Origin: Shewanella seohaensis
GTDB lineage: Bacteria > Pseudomonadota > Gammaproteobacteria > Enterobacterales > Shewanellaceae
NCBI RefSeq assembly: GCF_025449215.1
Contig: NZ_CP104900.1
Span: forward strand, 868,001 to 932,000
Reading direction: 5' to 3'
Length of the DNA stretch: 64,000 nt
Shown: piece by piece, positions 1 to 7,913 of the stretch
Numbering within the stretch: position 1 is the first letter of the stretch
Layout: each line of letters begins with the position of its first letter
Notes under the pieces: model-generated
Seen by the model: the letters and a program-made list of their open reading frames with translations, nothing else
What the model was told of the DNA's origin: nothing
The model's database searches: none
Translations under genes and position numbers: made by a program

Positions 1-1
1 T

Positions 2-253
2 TACTATGTGGCGCAAAAGCCCAATACGCCTAAGTGGGCCAAGTCGGTGATTTTTGGGGCCTTGGCTTACTTTATCTCGCCCTTGGATGCGATCCCGGAT
101 TTGACCCCTTTAGTGGGTTTTACCGATGACTTGGGCGCCTTAGCGGCGGCGCTCACTATGGTTATGCTCTATATTGATGATGAGGTGAAATCCCAAGCGG
201 CGGATAAGTTGGCGCTGTGGTTTGGCGATGAGCCTGCTGAGCCTAAGTCTTAG
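2..253 (+). CDS. YkvA-like DUF1232 protein, 5' end outside window
   Basis: This is the C-terminal part of a small membrane-associated protein. The frame stays open to the left window edge (Tyr-Tyr precede the GTG at 8), so the true start is probably upstream. The visible part has the DUF1232 signature: a PxTPxWAK stretch, then a hydrophobic segment running into ISPLDAIPDLTPLVGFTDDLG, and a second hydrophobic stretch with LTMVMLYID. DUF1232 proteins, such as Bacillus YkvA, are short conserved proteins of unknown function. A GTG start at 8 is possible but would remove the N-terminal part normally found in the family. No terminator is obvious after the stop. Confidence 0.75.
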   Translation, partial: YYVAQKPNTPKWAKSVIFGALAYFISPLDAIPDLTPLVGFTDDLGALAAALTMVMLYIDDEVKSQAADKLALWFGDEPAEPKS

Positions 254-351
254 TCGCGAAAATAGCGGCATCTTTTAGGCTAAAAATATGATTTCATTAG
301 TGGTTAATGAATAGGCTTTCCCCTAGTTTTTTAAGGGTAAAAATATTTTTT

Positions 352-389
352 GTGAAACGTTTCACTATTGGTTAATTGCGCTATATGCT
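352..389 (+). promoter_or_regulatory. Candidate promoter with LacI-type palindromic operator
   Basis: A perfect 14-bp palindrome, GTGAAACGTTTCAC, lies at 352-365. A central CG flanked by AAA/TTT is the usual form of LacI/GalR-family operators. Its right arm overlaps a possible -35 (TTCACT, 361-366), which is 17 bp from a possible -10 (TATGCT, 384-389). This is a repressor-like arrangement upstream of the gene at 432. The palindrome is seen directly; the regulator family and the promoter are inferred. Confidence 0.45.
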
Positions 390-431
390 AGCGCTGTTTT
401 GTGAACCCATTGTGTGTGTTTAGGCAAATAA

Positions 432-1829
432 ATGAAAAATATTATGGCGGTGATCCTGTGGTTTTTAGGAGTCTCTGCCGCCACTCCCGTGTTCGCCGAT
501 AAGGCCTCGCCAGAACAACTCGCCCGCCTGTACCTCGATTTTATGGCTCAGACCAGTCGCCAGAGTGAAGCCCTGTGGCCAGGATTTCGTCTCGACGATA
601 AAGTGCACCTCTTTAGCTACGCAGGCAATGTTTGGTTGCGCCAACCCGGCGGTGAAATTATCCAAGACAACAGCGTGTTAGAGTCGGTTAACTTGCACTC
701 TGGGTTATCGATTAACTTTGGTTTTCCCCAATATCAAGGGCAAGCGGGCGTGCTTATCCAGCTCGAGTCGCCGACGATTCAATTCGAAAGCACGACTAAA
801 ACCGCCGATTTACCTTTTGTGATTTGGGCTGGCAACAGTGTGCACGAGGCGTTTCATTTTTATGCCCAATCCGAATGGCGGGTGTTAGAAGATGCGCGTC
901 GTTATGAAGGCGAGGTTTATCCACTCAACCTCGATGCCCGTTATTACCGCTTACAACTGTTTAATGCCTTAATGGCGGCCTTAAAACAACCCGAGCAGCA
1001 GGCGCAGTATTTAGGCTATGCCGCTTACTGGCTACAAGTGTGGCGGCAAACGGCGCCTAACGAAGATAAAGTCAGTTATGTAAATGACTTAGTCGAAGGC
1101 AGCGCCAGATATGTCGAGTTAATCGCGGGTGCGCGCTTCTTAAGTCAAAACCAGTCCTACCTCGGCTATCAGCAAATCCTGTTGCAGTACGTGCAGGATT
1201 ATTATCAACAGCAGCAAATGCTCGGCGGCTGGACGGCCGAGGCCGAGAATATCGGCGCGCTGGCTGGCATATTGCTCGATAGCACTCAAGATGCCTATGT
1301 GTGGAAAGAGTCAGTGATGTCGGGCATGTTGCCCGTGGATTTACTGCTGAGTCGCATCAAGCCGATTGCTCCGCCCGTTGCCCAGAATATGGCGCAGAAG
1401 AAACCGTTGCAGGACATGCTGGCCTACTATCCGGCGACTGAGCAAAAACTGACCCAGTTACTTAAAGATGTGCAAGACCCGAAAGTGCCGTTATTGGTGA
1501 TGCCGAGTGTGAGCGATAGCAGCAGTTTTATCGACGTGGGTGAGGTGCGCTCTGGGTTTTATGTGGTGCCCTATCAAGAAGAAATGACCCAAGCCTATTT
1601 AGGTATGAGTTCACAATTCAGTAACTTAAATGTGAGTGGCAGTCCGTTGTTGGATGTGCCCTTACAGAATTATTGTGAGGGCATTGAAGCCGCAACTCTG
1701 TTACCTTTGGGGTTCACCTTTCAGCGCGAAGGTCAGTATTTGGTGTTCAATGAGCCGGAAATCCATGGCACCATCCGGGTTTCTGCAAGTGTTGTTGAGG
1801 GAAGAACCCTCTACTGTGCGATGAATTAA
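432..1829 (+). CDS. Exported HExxH putative zinc metallopeptidase-like protein
   Basis: A 465-residue protein that I cannot assign to a named family. It has a signal peptide (residues 1-22, hydrophobic core then VFA-D), so it is probably periplasmic or secreted. An HEAFH motif at residues 138-142 matches the zinc-binding HExxH pattern. A later LVEGSARYVE stretch (Glu222, about 80 residues downstream) resembles the EGxA third-ligand helix of gluzincins. The rest shows no repeat or membrane segment. The stop is 1 bp before the start of an acyltransferase gene, so the two are almost certainly co-transcribed. A LacI-type palindrome lies upstream. The metallopeptidase function is inferred from motifs only; HExxH can occur by chance, but the matching Glu helix makes chance less likely. 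Confidence 0.6.
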   Translation: MKNIMAVILWFLGVSAATPVFADKASPEQLARLYLDFMAQTSRQSEALWPGFRLDDKVHLFSYAGNVWLRQPGGEIIQDNSVLESVNLHSGLSINFGFPQYQGQAGVLIQLESPTIQFESTTKTADLPFVIWAGNSVHEAFHFYAQSEWRVLEDARRYEGEVYPLNLDARYYRLQLFNALMAALKQPEQQAQYLGYAAYWLQVWRQTAPNEDKVSYVNDLVEGSARYVELIAGARFLSQNQSYLGYQQILLQYVQDYYQQQQMLGGWTAEAENIGALAGILLDSTQDAYVWKESVMSGMLPVDLLLSRIKPIAPPVAQNMAQKKPLQDMLAYYPATEQKLTQLLKDVQDPKVPLLVMPSVSDSSSFIDVGEVRSGFYVVPYQEEMTQAYLGMSSQFSNLNVSGSPLLDVPLQNYCEGIEAATLLPLGFTFQREGQYLVFNEPEIHGTIRVSASVVEGRTLYCAMN

Positions 1830-1830
1830 T

Positions 1831-2868
1831 ATGAGAAAAAATCAGCTCGAATTTACCTACATGCGCGGCATCGCGATTATTTTTATCGTGCTTGGCCACA
1901 GTATTTATAACTCTGGGGAAGGGTTTCCGTTACTGCTAGAAAATTTACTCAGGGGTGGCACGGCGTTGTTCGTGTTTATCTCTGGTTATTTTTTCCATCG
2001 GATTTTTTATAAGGATTTCGATTACGGCAAGTTTATGAAGAATAAGGTACAAAACGTACTTTATCCCTTTTTATTCGTTTCTGCGATTGGCTTGTTCTGC
2101 TTAAGTTTACGTTGGGTTTTCCTAGAGCATCAACCGCTTGAACAGGTGTTGCTCAGTATTTTTTATACCGTGCGTAATGGCTACATCCTGTATCCGCACT
2201 GGTATATCCCGTTTATCATGGCGGTGTTTTTATTCTCGCCAGTGTTTTTGTGGTTTATCCGCTGCTCGCAGCAGATGCGTTGGACCCTATTCGTGCTGAG
2301 TTGTGTGGTAGCGATTCTGCTCCACAGACCCATAGGTAACGTCAACTTTATCCACTCAGTGGTGTATTTTATGCCTTTCTATTTGATTGGTATTTTATAT
2401 TCCCAAGATGAACATATTGTGACGCGCTATGGCTCAATTTTCAGTGCATTAGCGGTGATCTTCCTGATCGTGAGTCTGGTCGAGCAAAGCTACATAGTGC
2501 AGCACATTGGTAACTATCATAAGGCGCCGTTTGAATATAACGGCATCGATTGGCAGTTTATCCAAAAGCTGAGTCTGTGTGTGCTAGTGCTTAACTTCTG
2601 TGATTGGTTGTCGAAACGCAGTCGCATCCCTTGGTTAGTCGAAACCGCCGAGATGAGCTTTGCGATTTTCTTCATCCATCCGTTATTCGACATGTTGTTT
2701 AATACGGTCGCCACAGTGTTCCGTTATCGCTTACCACCGGGGTCTTGGGTCACCAGTATTCTGTTCTCGGCAGGGATTTTTATCTTCCTGATGGTGGGCA
2801 GTATTATCACGGCACGTTTTATCAAAAAACGCTTAGGCAACCGTTCACGTCTGTATATCGGTTGGTAA
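1831..2868 (+). CDS. Acyltransferase family 3 membrane protein
   Basis: A 345-residue integral membrane protein of the acyltransferase 3 (OafA/NodX-like) family. The N-terminus FTYMRGIAIIFIVLGHSIYNS carries the family's conserved Arg and His just before the first membrane segments, and about ten hydrophobic segments follow. Family members transfer acyl groups (often O-acetyl) to sugars on surface polysaccharides, lipids or other carbohydrates at the inner membrane. The start is 1 bp after the upstream stop, so it is translationally coupled to the HExxH protein. That suggests the two act on the same envelope substrate, which cannot be read from the sequence. A hairpin follows the gene. Confidence 0.85.
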   Translation: MRKNQLEFTYMRGIAIIFIVLGHSIYNSGEGFPLLLENLLRGGTALFVFISGYFFHRIFYKDFDYGKFMKNKVQNVLYPFLFVSAIGLFCLSLRWVFLEHQPLEQVLLSIFYTVRNGYILYPHWYIPFIMAVFLFSPVFLWFIRCSQQMRWTLFVLSCVVAILLHRPIGNVNFIHSVVYFMPFYLIGILYSQDEHIVTRYGSIFSALAVIFLIVSLVEQSYIVQHIGNYHKAPFEYNGIDWQFIQKLSLCVLVLNFCDWLSKRSRIPWLVETAEMSFAIFFIHPLFDMLFNTVATVFRYRLPPGSWVTSILFSAGIFIFLMVGSIITARFIKKRLGNRSRLYIGW

Positions 2869-2885
2869 CGCCAAGCGAGCTTACG

Positions 2886-2916
2886 CAGGGGAATTAAGTT
2901 TAAATTTATTCCCCTG
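2886..2916 (+). terminator. Intergenic hairpin after acyltransferase gene
   Basis: A perfect 9-bp stem (CAGGGGAAT / ATTCCCCTG) encloses a 13-base AT-rich loop 17 bp after the acyltransferase stop. No T-run follows, so it may be a weak or Rho-assisted end, an mRNA-stabilising hairpin, or a protein-binding palindrome. Confidence 0.4.
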
Positions 2917-2925
2917 TGTTAGCGT

Positions 2926-2965
2926 GGTTTTCATCGAATTTTCCATGGAAAACATAATGAAAACT
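2926..2965 (+). promoter_or_regulatory. Nested inverted repeat around the 2957 start codon
   Basis: GTTTTCAT and ATGAAAAC form an outer inverted repeat, and TTTTCCATGGAAAA (2939-2952) is a perfect inner palindrome. The outer right arm contains the ATG at 2957. In RNA the structure could hide the translation start of the downstream gene; in DNA it could be an operator. The function is inferred. Confidence 0.3.
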
Positions 2966-3559
2966 ATCACCCTACCACGCCTTGGAATCGTCGGCCTTAT
3001 GATGGCGACGCCGGTATTTGCCAATGCGGCTACCGAACCTGCACTTGCCATAGAGCAAGAGACTTTCTTCAATCAATTAGCATCCCATTGTGGTAAAGAA
3101 TTTGCGGGCAAAGTGGTGTCAACGGACAGCGCCGATGCGGCTTTTCGTGATAAAGCGCTGGTGATGCATGTGCGCGAATGCAGTGATACTGAGCTGAAAA
3201 TTCCGTTCCATGTAGGTGATGACCACTCCCGTACTTGGGTGATCACGAAAACGGCTCAAGGCTTAAGGTTAAAGCATGATCACCGCCATCAAGACGGGAC
3301 GGAAGATAAAGTGACTATGTATGGCGGCGATACGGCGAGTGTCGGCAGTAGCCAAAAGCAGTCATTCCCTATCGATCAGGCATCGATTGATAACTTTATG
3401 CAAAATGGCCTGACTCAGTCTGTCACCAATGTGTGGCATATGGAGGTTACGCCTAGAACCTTCAGCTACCTGCTGACCCGCGAGAATCGTCATTTCCAAG
3501 TAAATTTTGACTTGAGCCAGCCGCAACCGTTGCCGCCGACCCCTTGGGGACATAAGTAA
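2957..3559 (+). CDS. Exported hypothetical protein
   Basis: A 200-residue protein that I do not recognise. I chose the ATG at 2957 rather than the upstream in-frame start at 2924 because it gives a clean signal peptide: MKTITLPRLGIVGLMMATPVFANA, cleaved near residue 24. The mature part is hydrophilic, with one Cys in SHCGKEF and a second in RECSDTEL that could form a disulfide. A run of His and Asp (KHDHRHQDGTEDK) follows. It is therefore probably periplasmic. A strong bidirectional terminator follows. Nested inverted repeats cover the start region. Confidence 0.6.
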   Translation: MKTITLPRLGIVGLMMATPVFANAATEPALAIEQETFFNQLASHCGKEFAGKVVSTDSADAAFRDKALVMHVRECSDTELKIPFHVGDDHSRTWVITKTAQGLRLKHDHRHQDGTEDKVTMYGGDTASVGSSQKQSFPIDQASIDNFMQNGLTQSVTNVWHMEVTPRTFSYLLTRENRHFQVNFDLSQPQPLPPTPWGHK

Positions 3560-3577
3560 GCGTCATCGGGGATAAAG

Positions 3578-3613
3578 AAAACCTCCTAACCCTGTGGGAT
3601 AGGAGGTTTTTTA
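3578..3613. terminator. Bidirectional rho-independent terminator
   Basis: The stem AAAACCTCCTA / TAGGAGGTTTT is followed by a T-run on both strands. It sits between convergent genes ending at 3559 and 3637. Confidence 0.85.
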
Positions 3614-3636
3614 ATGGGGACGACATGGACTAAAAC

Positions 3637-4218
3637 TTAGTTGCCTCTGGGCTCGAAGGAGAAGGATTGTCCCGCCAGCGCCGCTTCAAACATTAATCCA
3701 CCTTTGGCAACGGTAAATACCGCCATACCATTGATATAGGCGGCAGTTGCCGATTGATTACCACCCGCTTGGCCAGCGCCTGCCGAGTTACCTGTGGTGC
3801 CCGCTTTCGCATTTGCGCCCATGTTAATCGCAACGGCCGAGGCCTGTGCATCGAACTCAAAACTGCCACTGGTGAACTCGTTGTAGGATTTGGCATCTTT
3901 AAAGAAGATGATTTCGCTATAGGCTTGTCCGCCTAACTGAAAACCAATGGAGAGCTGGGTCAGGCTAGAGTCTCCCATATATTGACCCGCTTGAAAGACG
4001 CGACCTTTGCCGTAGGCGGCGCCAATACCTATTCCGCCTTTACCGACAGTGGGGAAAAGGGCATAACCATAGGCGGTATCAAAAAATTTGCGCGTTTCCT
4101 TTGCTTGGTGAAAATTATTTAAAGCCTCGGTGTAGCTATCGTCGGCCTGAGCTGCGGGTGCCATAAAGCTGGCAATCAGACAGGTTGATGCGACGATAAG
4201 GGATAAAAATGATTTCAT
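3637..4218 (-). CDS. Exported SYLF-domain (YSC84-like) lipid-binding protein
   Basis: A 193-residue protein with a signal peptide (MKSFLSLIVASTCLIASFMAPAAQA, cleavage near residue 25). The mature part matches the SYLF/DUF500 family: an AKGYALFPTVGKGGIGIGAAYGKG-like segment, then GFQLGGQAYSEIIFF and a C-terminal AVFTVAKGGLMFEAALAGQ. SYLF domains bind phospholipids or phosphoinositides in eukaryotes; bacterial members are exported and poorly characterised. A Gly/Ala-rich insertion (AGTTGNSAGAGQAGGNQ) precedes the last strands. A ribosome site, AGGAGGAACGCC, lies upstream of the ATG. It is convergent with the preceding gene. Confidence 0.85.
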   Translation of the reverse strand: MKSFLSLIVASTCLIASFMAPAAQADDSYTEALNNFHQAKETRKFFDTAYGYALFPTVGKGGIGIGAAYGKGRVFQAGQYMGDSSLTQLSIGFQLGGQAYSEIIFFKDAKSYNEFTSGSFEFDAQASAVAINMGANAKAGTTGNSAGAGQAGGNQSATAAYINGMAVFTVAKGGLMFEAALAGQSFSFEPRGN

Positions 4219-4356
4219 GGCGTTCCTCCTTAATGCTTCGGTTCCATCAGACTACCCTTTGTTTTAACAAATGACAGCCTAAAGCTGAGTTCATGTCAGC
4301 TGGGGTTCAGTTTTTACTGGGCGACAGTGTGCCAGTTTTGAGTGCTTTAGGGCGAA

Positions 4357-5289
4357 TTAGTTCTTCGAGCGAGAGGGCGTATTGTTGATTTTTTCTGAGC
4401 CTTCGTTCGATTCCTGCTGTAGTTGTTGAATAAATTCAAATTCTTCAGGGGTGAGTATCTCTCCCGCCTGAGACTCCGCCTTTGGTTGAGGGGCAGACAT
4501 ATGCCCCTTGAGATAGGCGGTACGGGTGATCTGCTTCAGGCCGTATGCCGCCAGTAGGTAAAAGCTTAACAGCAGGCTTAAGCGTGGCAGCGCATGGGAT
4601 AGGGTCGAGAGCGAATCTCCAAGATAAAAGGGAAGCACCACCACAAATACCCTTAACAGCCAGTTAAATAGCATGGCCAAGGTCAGGCCGAACAACCAGC
4701 GAAAACGGATTAACTTTAAGGTTTGCTGCGGCGCCTCGTTACGCTGTTGTTGGCGCAGCTTATGCCGTTGGAATAGTCGCCAGAGTGCAAAAAAATAGAT
4801 CGCCGTTTGGATAAACAGCAACAGAGGCAAGGCCAGACTCCAGTGGCTGAGGTCGATATCTTGGCGATGTTTAAAAAATTCTGCCTGAAACCAAAGGGCA
4901 TTTTTGTGCAAGTTTAGCCGTACAACCATATCCAGCATGGCGAGAAACAGTGTGATCAATGCTGGCCAATAATGCCGTGAGAATCCCACAGGCTCAGTGC
5001 TTTGCTCTAGGCTGCGTTTGCAGTAGAGGTAGAGCAGCGGCATGAGTAAAAAATAAATCGGGGTGATCAGGTTAAATAACACATGGATAGGGATCGGGGT
5101 GTTATCGCGGTTGAGCATGCCCGTGAGGAAATACAGGCCAACAAGGCTTAAGAAACCCGCGAGCAGTCTTTGATTATTGTTGGAGTGGTAGAAGTAGCGA
5201 ATATAAATAGCTAACGCGAGGCAATGTAAGCCACCAAATAGGGATAACCACCAATAGGCTTGAGCAAAAAACGTATTAAACTCGTTCAT
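4357..5289 (-). CDS. Seven-TM sensor-like membrane protein, AraC-type sensor half without DNA-binding domain
   Basis: A 310-residue protein with about seven hydrophobic segments across residues 10-260 and a short acidic cytoplasmic tail. The N-terminal layout resembles membrane-bound AraC-family regulators common in Shewanella, but the C-terminus (TPEEFEFIQQLQQESNEG) ends before any helix-turn-helix. It is therefore either a truncated relative or an independent membrane protein. I chose the ATG at 5289 over an in-frame GTG at 5298 because GAGG lies 8 bases upstream of the ATG and directly abuts the GTG. The ribosome site is inside an inverted repeat. The family link is tentative. Confidence 0.55.
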   Translation of the reverse strand: MNEFNTFFAQAYWWLSLFGGLHCLALAIYIRYFYHSNNNQRLLAGFLSLVGLYFLTGMLNRDNTPIPIHVLFNLITPIYFLLMPLLYLYCKRSLEQSTEPVGFSRHYWPALITLFLAMLDMVVRLNLHKNALWFQAEFFKHRQDIDLSHWSLALPLLLFIQTAIYFFALWRLFQRHKLRQQQRNEAPQQTLKLIRFRWLFGLTLAMLFNWLLRVFVVVLPFYLGDSLSTLSHALPRLSLLLSFYLLAAYGLKQITRTAYLKGHMSAPQPKAESQAGEILTPEEFEFIQQLQQESNEGSEKINNTPSRSKN

Positions 5290-5298
5290 TTTTAACAC

Positions 5299-5327
5299 CT
5301 CGACGCCCTGTTATAACAGGGAATTTC
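5299..5327 (-). promoter_or_regulatory. Inverted repeat overlapping the ribosome site of the 7-TM gene
   Basis: A perfect 16-bp palindrome CCCTGTTATAACAGGG (5306-5321) is flanked by CCTCGA and TCGAGG arms. In the minus-strand mRNA, the 3' arm holds the GAGG ribosome site of the gene starting at 5289. It would therefore be paired in a folded leader. It could also be a DNA operator. The function is inferred. Confidence 0.4.
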
Positions 5328-5344
5328 GAGGCGCAAAAGTGTTA

Positions 5345-5746
5345 CTAAGGGTTTTTCTGTGAAATTGCGATGCGTTGATGGCGATTAGACGCCGCCTCTG
5401 GCACAGATGCAGGAACCGGCTGACGCTCTGCCAGTAAGTGTTTGATTGCGCGAATGGGATGCGGTAACAGCATTCGTGGGCCGGCGAAAATCATGATCTC
5501 TTTGACCTGCGCCTTTTGTGCTGGTTTATAGCAGTGCACTGGGCATTTATTGCAGGTGGGTTTATCTTGTCCGTAGGGGCAGCGATCGAGGCGAACGGCG
5601 GCATATTCTAGCAGCGCTAAACATTCTTCACACAGGCCGGATGCCGTTTGGCCTTGGTGCTTAGCTTTACAATAGATTTTCGCCATCGCGCTAATGGTTT
5701 CATGCTCGTAGCGCAGTTTACCTGTAAGTAGTGCCGCTGAGTCCAT
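5345..5746 (-). CDS. YgbA-like nitrous oxide-stimulated promoter family protein
   Basis: A 133-residue cytoplasmic protein of the YgbA_NO family. The signature is seen as YEHETISAMAKIYCKAKH, then CEECLALLEYAAVRLDRCPYG, then KPTCNKCPVHCYKPAQKAQVKEIM and a C-terminal GPRMLLPHPIRAIKHL. The many cysteines suggest metal or Fe-S binding. In E. coli, ygbA is induced by nitric oxide through NsrR; the molecular role is still poorly defined. A candidate NsrR-like site lies about 80 bp upstream. The proline-rich C-terminal tail (PVPASVPEAAS) is probably disordered. Confidence 0.85.
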   Translation of the reverse strand: MDSAALLTGKLRYEHETISAMAKIYCKAKHQGQTASGLCEECLALLEYAAVRLDRCPYGQDKPTCNKCPVHCYKPAQKAQVKEIMIFAGPRMLLPHPIRAIKHLLAERQPVPASVPEAASNRHQRIAISQKNP

Positions 5747-5828
5747 GGGAATACCTTAGTCTGTCACTCGGATAATCCCATCATAAGCAGCGGCGCGGGC
5801 TTGTTCAAAACTGAAGTGTCAATTTATG

Positions 5829-5851
5829 AAGATGCGCACAAAATGAGACTT
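5829..5851 (-). promoter_or_regulatory. Weak NsrR-like operator candidate upstream of ygbA-like gene
   Basis: The half-sites AAGATGC and AAATG..CTT sit with the 11-1-11 spacing of the NsrR palindrome (AAGATGYATTTnAAATRCATCTT), with about two thirds of positions matching. The position, upstream of a ygbA homologue, fits the known E. coli regulon. The match is imperfect, so this is a candidate only. Confidence 0.3.
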
Positions 5852-6210
5852 TAAATATGCATCACCTTATCGGCGGCCAGCGTCCAGCGGGTGAGATCCT
5901 GCAGAGTGCCTATTTGTGCGCCTTCGAGCAGCATTTCGGGGTTAACGCCCCGCGCTTGGGCGCAGGTTTTACAGAGTAAAATAGGGACTTGCTGAGCGCT
6001 TAGGATTTCAAACATCTGTTGTAGGTTGTAACTGAGGTCTGGAGTCGTTTGATGCTTAAGGGCGCCAAACACCGCATCTGACATTAAAAAGATTTTTAAA
6101 TCAACTTGTTGCTCTGTTTGATCCTTCAGCGCCAAAGCGATACGTAGGCTATTGAAGAGTTTTTCTGTGCCATAGGGGCTGGCGTGGGCAACGATCAGAA
6201 TGTTTTGCAT
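5851..6210 (-). CDS. DsrE/DsrF-like family protein
   Basis: A 119-residue cytoplasmic protein with the DsrE fold signature. It starts with a beta strand ILIVAHASPYGTEKLFNSLRIALAL, has a central VDLKIFLMSDAVFGAL, and a CKTCAQARG segment whose first Cys aligns with the reactive cysteine of DsrE/TusD-type sulfur carriers. A role in sulfur-relay or redox chemistry is inferred from the family. I chose the ATG at 6210 because AAGGA lies 7-8 bases upstream; the in-frame ATG at 6240 has no ribosome site. It is transcribed in the same direction as the YgbA-like gene, about 100 bp apart. Confidence 0.8.
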   Translation of the reverse strand: MQNILIVAHASPYGTEKLFNSLRIALALKDQTEQQVDLKIFLMSDAVFGALKHQTTPDLSYNLQQMFEILSAQQVPILLCKTCAQARGVNPEMLLEGAQIGTLQDLTRWTLAADKVMHI

Positions 6211-6460
6211 TAGGCTTTCCTTAATTTTGCAAATGGTCATAAACCCTAACAGTCTAGCCGAATTGCGCCTATCGATTTGCGTGCAAGATCGGATAAAACG
6301 GCATAAATACTTGATTTACACAGACACTATGGACTTTAATAGCGGTTAATCTCTGCTCAACTTTTGGACAGAATCCCTTGCCAGCTTCAGACCCTTGAGT
6401 CGCCTGGCAAGCCAACTGCAATTGCTTCTGATGGGAAGCAGCCATTAAAGGTGAAGAAGA

Positions 6461-7375
6461 ATGAAGGTCGTTGTCGTTTTTATACTGATCGCTATCGGAG
6501 TGTTTTTATTTCGTCGTGCCCAGCGTTTGGCGAAGGAAGAACAAGAGGCAATGATGGCGAAGAAATCAACCGAAAAGACAAGGGATACAAGCGCTTCGCC
6601 CGATGAGGCTGAACCTACGCCTGACCTTGCTCCTTCTGCGACGAACGAGTCAGAAGCCGCTGCGGCCAAAGCGCCCGAGGTTGAATTAATGCCAAGGGAC
6701 GTTGAGCCGGCGAGCCGCGTTGAGCTGAGCGAAGATATTATCGACGTTGAAATCCCCGCTGCAACCCATGACGAGAATGTGATTATCCTTGCCGATACTC
6801 ATTCTGCGGATGCCGATAAAGACTCTGCCATCCCTGAGAATGACACTTTGACCACTAAGGCGAGTGAGACTAAAGAAGAGTCGGAAGCCGTCGATGTGCC
6901 CGTTAAGGCTAAAGAAAGCGCCGAGAGTTCACCTGAGGTGGCAAGCACTCCTCTGGCGAAGGACGAGTCGCTTGCAGCACTTGGTTCATGGGCGAATGTG
7001 ACTCTAGCGCGCGCGGCAGAAGAATACCAAAGTGCAGAGACTGCCTTGGCTCGTTATAACGCCTTACAAAACGTGATTGCAGAGTGCTACAAGCAGCGTA
7101 AATCGACCGAATATTTAGCCTATGGCGCAGCGCTACATGGGCTGTATCTTGCGTTATTCCACAGTGCTAATGCCGAAAAGCCCAAAGAGCTTGAGCTTAA
7201 AACCCCAGGTTTTATGCAGCTCGCGACCTTGCTAAACGATACCCAAGACTTTGATAAAGCGATTGCACTCTGCCAAGAGGCACTCAAACTCGGTTTAACC
7301 GATGGCACAGTGACGGGATTCGAAGGACGAATTAGCCGTATCGAGAAGGCGCAGGCGAAAGCGACGACGGCCTAA
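6461..7375 (+). CDS. Membrane-anchored protein with acidic linker and TPR-like C-terminus
   Basis: A 304-residue protein that I do not recognise as a named family. Residues 2-19 form a single N-terminal membrane anchor (VVVVFILIAIGVFLF), followed by Arg-rich positive residues, so the bulk is cytoplasmic. Residues 25-160 are a low-complexity linker rich in Glu, Ala and Ser. Residues about 165-304 are helical with a TPR-like pattern (ALARYNALQNVIAECYKQ, DFDKAIALCQEALKLGL). TPR domains usually mediate protein contacts. The ATG at 6461 has GGTGAAGAAG just upstream. A rho-independent terminator lies about 140 bp downstream. Confidence 0.65.
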   Translation: MKVVVVFILIAIGVFLFRRAQRLAKEEQEAMMAKKSTEKTRDTSASPDEAEPTPDLAPSATNESEAAAAKAPEVELMPRDVEPASRVELSEDIIDVEIPAATHDENVIILADTHSADADKDSAIPENDTLTTKASETKEESEAVDVPVKAKESAESSPEVASTPLAKDESLAALGSWANVTLARAAEEYQSAETALARYNALQNVIAECYKQRKSTEYLAYGAALHGLYLALFHSANAEKPKELELKTPGFMQLATLLNDTQDFDKAIALCQEALKLGLTDGTVTGFEGRISRIEKAQAKATTA

Positions 7376-7511
7376 GGTTGCTGTCTGACCGCGAGAATAG
7401 AACTCAAGCTTTAGTGCTCAAACGCGATTAACAATGCACTTGAGATACCCTTAGCCGAAAAGCGGTTATTTAACCGGGTAAAGCCGTGTAGAATCCTGAT
7501 ACTTACCGCGC

Positions 7512-7538
7512 AAAAGGCGAACTAAGGTTCGCTTTTTT
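7512..7538 (+). terminator. Rho-independent terminator
   Basis: The stem GCGAAC / GTTCGC with loop TAAG is followed by six T and preceded by four A. It lies between the TPR-like gene and the lipoprotein gene. Confidence 0.8.
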
Positions 7539-7590
7539 ATGGGCTATTTTTATGAAGTATATTGCGAGCTGTTTTAACCGAATCGGCAAA

Positions 7591-7902
7591 ATGAAATTAT
7601 CCTTGGCCATCTTATTTGCCAGCCTCAGCCTTGGGTTGAGTGGCTGCACTAAAACCCCCGAATGGACGCTATTTTATTATCCTGCGGCGACCTCACTGCC
7701 AACGACGCCATTACAAACCGATGATATCAATGGTTATTACGACACTCTCGAGCAGTGCCAGCGCAAAGCCCAAGGATTACAACGCTTAACCGGATCGGGT
7801 GTGAGTGGCTTCGAGGCTAGCGGCGCTGGCGTCTATCAATGCGGCCAACAGTGTGAGCTTAACGACAAGTCCGTGCTCGTGTGTAAGCAGCTCGTTCAAT
7901 AG
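7591..7902 (+). CDS. Small lipoprotein
   Basis: A 103-residue protein beginning [19 protein letters not shown]. The LSGC lipobox with Cys at residue 19 predicts a lipid-anchored envelope protein. An upstream in-frame ATG at 7552 would add 13 residues (MKYIASCFNRIGK); neither start has a convincing ribosome site, and I prefer the later one because it gives a standard lipoprotein signal. The mature part has several further cysteines ([21 protein letters not shown]), probably disulfide-bonded in the periplasm. It has no recognised family. The next gene, selO, starts 11 bp later, so the two are likely co-transcribed. Confidence 0.65.
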   Translation: MKLSLAILFASLSLGLSGCTKTPEWTLFYYPAATSLPTTPLQTDDINGYYDTLEQCQRKAQGLQRLTGSGVSGFEASGAGVYQCGQQCELNDKSVLVCKQLVQ

Positions 7903-7913
7903 GGAAAGCATTG

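Noticed and set aside
6364..6606. Open frame of 80 codons overlapping the TPR-like gene start
   Set aside because: It is a shadow frame; the overlapping gene at 6461 has the membrane anchor, long frame and ribosome site.
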